DNA of 34,352 nucleotides. Source: a virus. Location: positions 1 to 34,352 of IMG/VR virus record IMGVR_UViG_3300025543_000099; one strand, given 5' to 3'. The position numbers were made by a program, and so were the translations under genes. The first letter of the stretch is position 1. The number at the start of each line of letters is the position of its first letter. Of the stretch, positions 33,601 to 34,352 are shown piece by piece. Under the pieces are notes generated by a model that made no database searches, was not told where the DNA came from, and saw nothing but the letters and a program-made list of their open reading frames with translations.

Positions 33601-34352
33601 ATATGTTTGACCTATATCGTTAAAATTATATGTTCCTGGAAGTTCTTCTTGTATTATACCTAATTCACCACTTGTAAGAGACCAACTAGTTTCATTAGGC
33701 CAATTATCAAATGTAATATCCATTGTGATTTGATAAGTAGTAGCTTGATCACAATTTGTTCCTGAACATGAACCATCATCAAAAGTAGCCCATGGGTTAA
33801 ATGTAGGTTGTGTTGGATCAGTACAACCTGCTATACAAGATGAAGGAATGTAAGTTATAGTATCCGAAAAAGAACCATCAACAAATTCAACCCAACCATA
33901 ATGCTCTACTGACCAATTTGGGGGCATTTGACCATTACCTGCAAATACTGCAAAATCTTGTGCATTAGGATTTAACATGTATTGTGAAGGGTTTGGATTG
34001 CTTTCGTTTGAGTACCAGAATTTAAATGGTTCACAGTTACCATTATTTTGGTCGAGTGACCAGAAAAATTGAACTAAAGTTTGTCCATTTGGTAAACATG
34101 TTTGATCTGCGGTAAATGTATCAAGACCATCACATGCTGGGTATTCACATAACTCGTTATTATTAATATATGCTAATGAATCATAATTTAAAGCATAAAT
34201 ATCGGTACATCCTTCTGTGGGTGGTGCACATGGTGCAATATAAAGTGTATCTACATATAAATCACCAAAATCACCAGCAACATACAGTAGTGTATCTTGA
34301 CATGCGTTTTTAACTAAAAACCACCCATCAACTCCCGAATTTGCCCATTGAG
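30673..34352 (-). CDS. Giant cysteine-repeat protein with T9SS C-terminal sorting domain, 5' end outside window
   Basis: The frame is open to the right edge (1225 residues visible; the ATG at 33978 is internal, since the frame continues upstream with matching repeats such as EGCTDIYALNYDSLAY). About 27 copies of a unit of the form GCTDPxAFNYDPxANTDDGSC, each with two cysteines, fill most of it. Two inserted domains with DxYGDGL or GDGWG loops (near 33180-33215 and 33525-33545) look calcium-binding. A Cys-rich segment near 30945-31055 (DDYCCTNDWDPTCQSMYDYC) follows. The last 68 residues, from AVYPNPTHNVLSID to SNGLYNLSIIHES and KQIIKQ, are a type A T9SS sorting domain, used by Bacteroidota to export proteins to the cell surface. 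Such repeats and sorting domains are typical of flavobacterial secreted proteins. In a phage it may be a surface-exported adhesin or a captured host gene. The signal peptide is not in view. Confidence 0.88.
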   Translation of the reverse strand, partial: QWANSGVDGWFLVKNACQDTLLYVAGDFGDLYVDTLYIAPCAPPTEGCTDIYALNYDSLAYINNNELCEYPACDGLDTFTADQTCLPNGQTLVQFFWSLDQNNGNCEPFKFWYSNESNPNPSQYMLNPNAQDFAVFAGNGQMPPNWSVEHYGWVEFVDGSFSDTITYIPSSCIAGCTDPTQPTFNPWATFDDGSCSGTNCDQATTYQITMDITFDNWPNETSWSLTSGELGIIQEELPGTYNFNDIGQTYTYTFCVDQEAGFELIVNDTYGDGLAGSTSGGSMDGMITIYDCEGDTIWNMDNPGFGDVLYSGTQFGIECELAESVLGCTDDDYQQFNPLATDDDGSCTDLHIYGCTDPSAFNYDPDASINDIVPDCQYQLWIGDAGGDGWGNSYIGVYQNGVNFGTFTMGPGSYQDSFLLVLDAGIPVNVYYFEVGGPQQPPEEVQFQTWHNSFKLTNADGVVLLHEGTNPFADNGQGALQSFESPFWETYSSIPYCGDYCIPAVVGCTDPTAFNYNPEANTESNCIPKILGCTNELAFNYNPEANTDDDSCVPEIIGCTDEEAFNYNEEANVNDEASCIPVILGCMDDGKFNFNPAANTDDGSCIPFVYGCTDVNAFNFDVNANTDIGNCIPVVLGCTDPSAFNYNVNANTDDESCIPEVLGCTDPTALNFSELANVNIGCVYPVLGCTNPDAFNFDINANVDDGTCVDVVLGCTDPTALNYLEEANTNVGCIYPLLGCTDPNAFNYDPNANVDDNSCVAVVIGCTDPTALNYEELANTNSGCIYPILGCTNPDAFNYDINANTDDGSCVDVVLGCTDPTALNFSESANTNVGCIYPILGCTDPSAFNYDINANTDDGSCVDVVIGCTDATALNYNVLANTNNGCIYPVLGCTDVDAFNFDPLANTNDGSCVDFIYGCTDPTQFNYDINANTDNGSCIPYIYGCTDSTAFNYSISANTDNGSCIDVVYGCTNPIALNYDPLANTDDGSCMPFIYGCTDSTQFNYNPLANTDNGSCIPFVYGCTDAAAFNYDPLANTNDNSCCLIAGCTDPLAVNYNEFACFDDNSCITAVPGCTDVSAYNYDPAANVTDSTACLYDAGCYGGPGVPYWLNDECYAWVIDVDDYCCTNDWDPTCQSMYDYCQLGWPTSIPDVSALGIAVYPNPTHNVLSIDTRLDIQIEVHDLMGKLLIKTENVNRLDLSDLSNGLYNLSIIHESKRYNKQIIKQ
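31069..32832 (-). repeat. Coding tandem repeat array, about 23 cysteine-rich units
   Basis: This is the dense part of the repeats in the giant protein: about 23 units of 24-27 codons (roughly 75-80 bases) each with the pattern G-C-T-D/N-x-x-A-x-N-Y/F-x-x-x-A-N-x-D/N-x-x-S-C. Between about 31600 and 32365 units alternate between an AFNYD...DDGSCVDVVL type and a TALNY...NVGCIYPVL type, giving a superimposed period of about 153 bases. The repeats are translated and degenerate at the DNA level, so this is a protein-level repeat and not a CRISPR or origin iteron array. Confidence 0.9.

Noticed and set aside
30673-33978. ATG at 33978 as the true start of the T9SS-type protein
   Set aside because: The frame continues without a stop to the window edge and the upstream part contains another repeat unit (GCTDIYALNYDSLAY), so the gene begins outside the window.
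30673-34352. Window as a bacterial chromosome carrying a prophage edge
   Set aside because: No integrase, repressor, att-like repeat or housekeeping gene is seen; the T9SS-type gene has the same strand, packing and A/T content as the phage genes. A chimera cannot be fully excluded without reads.

Overview
The window looks like a segment of a strictly lytic, T4-like contractile-tailed phage (myovirus) genome. It is AT-rich, almost gap-free and coded entirely on the minus strand: 34 coding regions, two of them cut by the window edges, and no intergenic gap above about 80 bases. The T4-like assignment rests on a gp6-like/J-like baseplate wedge protein, a gp25-like wedge protein, a gp55-like late sigma factor, a tail hub protein with its own peptidoglycan hydrolase, and a primase. 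The host is probably a marine Bacteroidota (flavobacterium-like) cell. Start codons are preceded by A/T-rich sequence rather than a Shine-Dalgarno motif, and the protein at the right edge ends in a type IX secretion (T9SS) sorting domain, which is specific to that phylum. No integrase, tRNA, rRNA, IS element or CRISPR array was seen. Terminase, portal and major capsid genes are not in the window.

Layout in the direction of transcription (descending coordinates). (1) 34352-30673: a giant cysteine-repeat protein with a T9SS C-terminal signal, open at its 5' end. (2) 30622-27668: a coiled-coil protein, a small AT-hook-like protein, a very acidic protein and a 480-residue protein with nuclease-like residues. 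(3) 27591-25043: small proteins, an HD-domain hydrolase, a small membrane protein and the gp55-like sigma factor. (4) 25015-20766: the hub and inner baseplate, with an M15 peptidase hub, a beta-rich spike-like protein, a two-membrane-segment protein, a gp25-like protein and others. (5) 20766-8504: wedge and outer baseplate or fibre proteins, namely gp6-like, a DNRLRE-like protein, an 1133-residue wedge-like protein, and several structural proteins including a paralogous pair, one of which carries a LamG domain. (6) 8481-7091: a GIY-YIG nuclease and a primase. (7) 7057-1: a large fusion of an HxGH nucleotidyltransferase with a ligase-type nucleotidyltransferase, then several phage proteins of unknown function, the last cut by the left edge.

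The genes probably act as co-transcribed late modules. A near-identical A/T motif (minus strand TATATTTATNA) lies 9-21 bases before the first gene of several modules and is a candidate late promoter read by host polymerase with the gp55-like factor. Several adjacent genes share a TAATG stop-start junction, which suggests translational coupling. Several proteins of unknown function share a short amphipathic N-terminal helix that could be an assembly tag. The least expected items are the T9SS cargo protein in a phage genome, the double-nucleotidyltransferase fusion, and the candidate promoter motif, which resembles a Bacteroidota -7 element.
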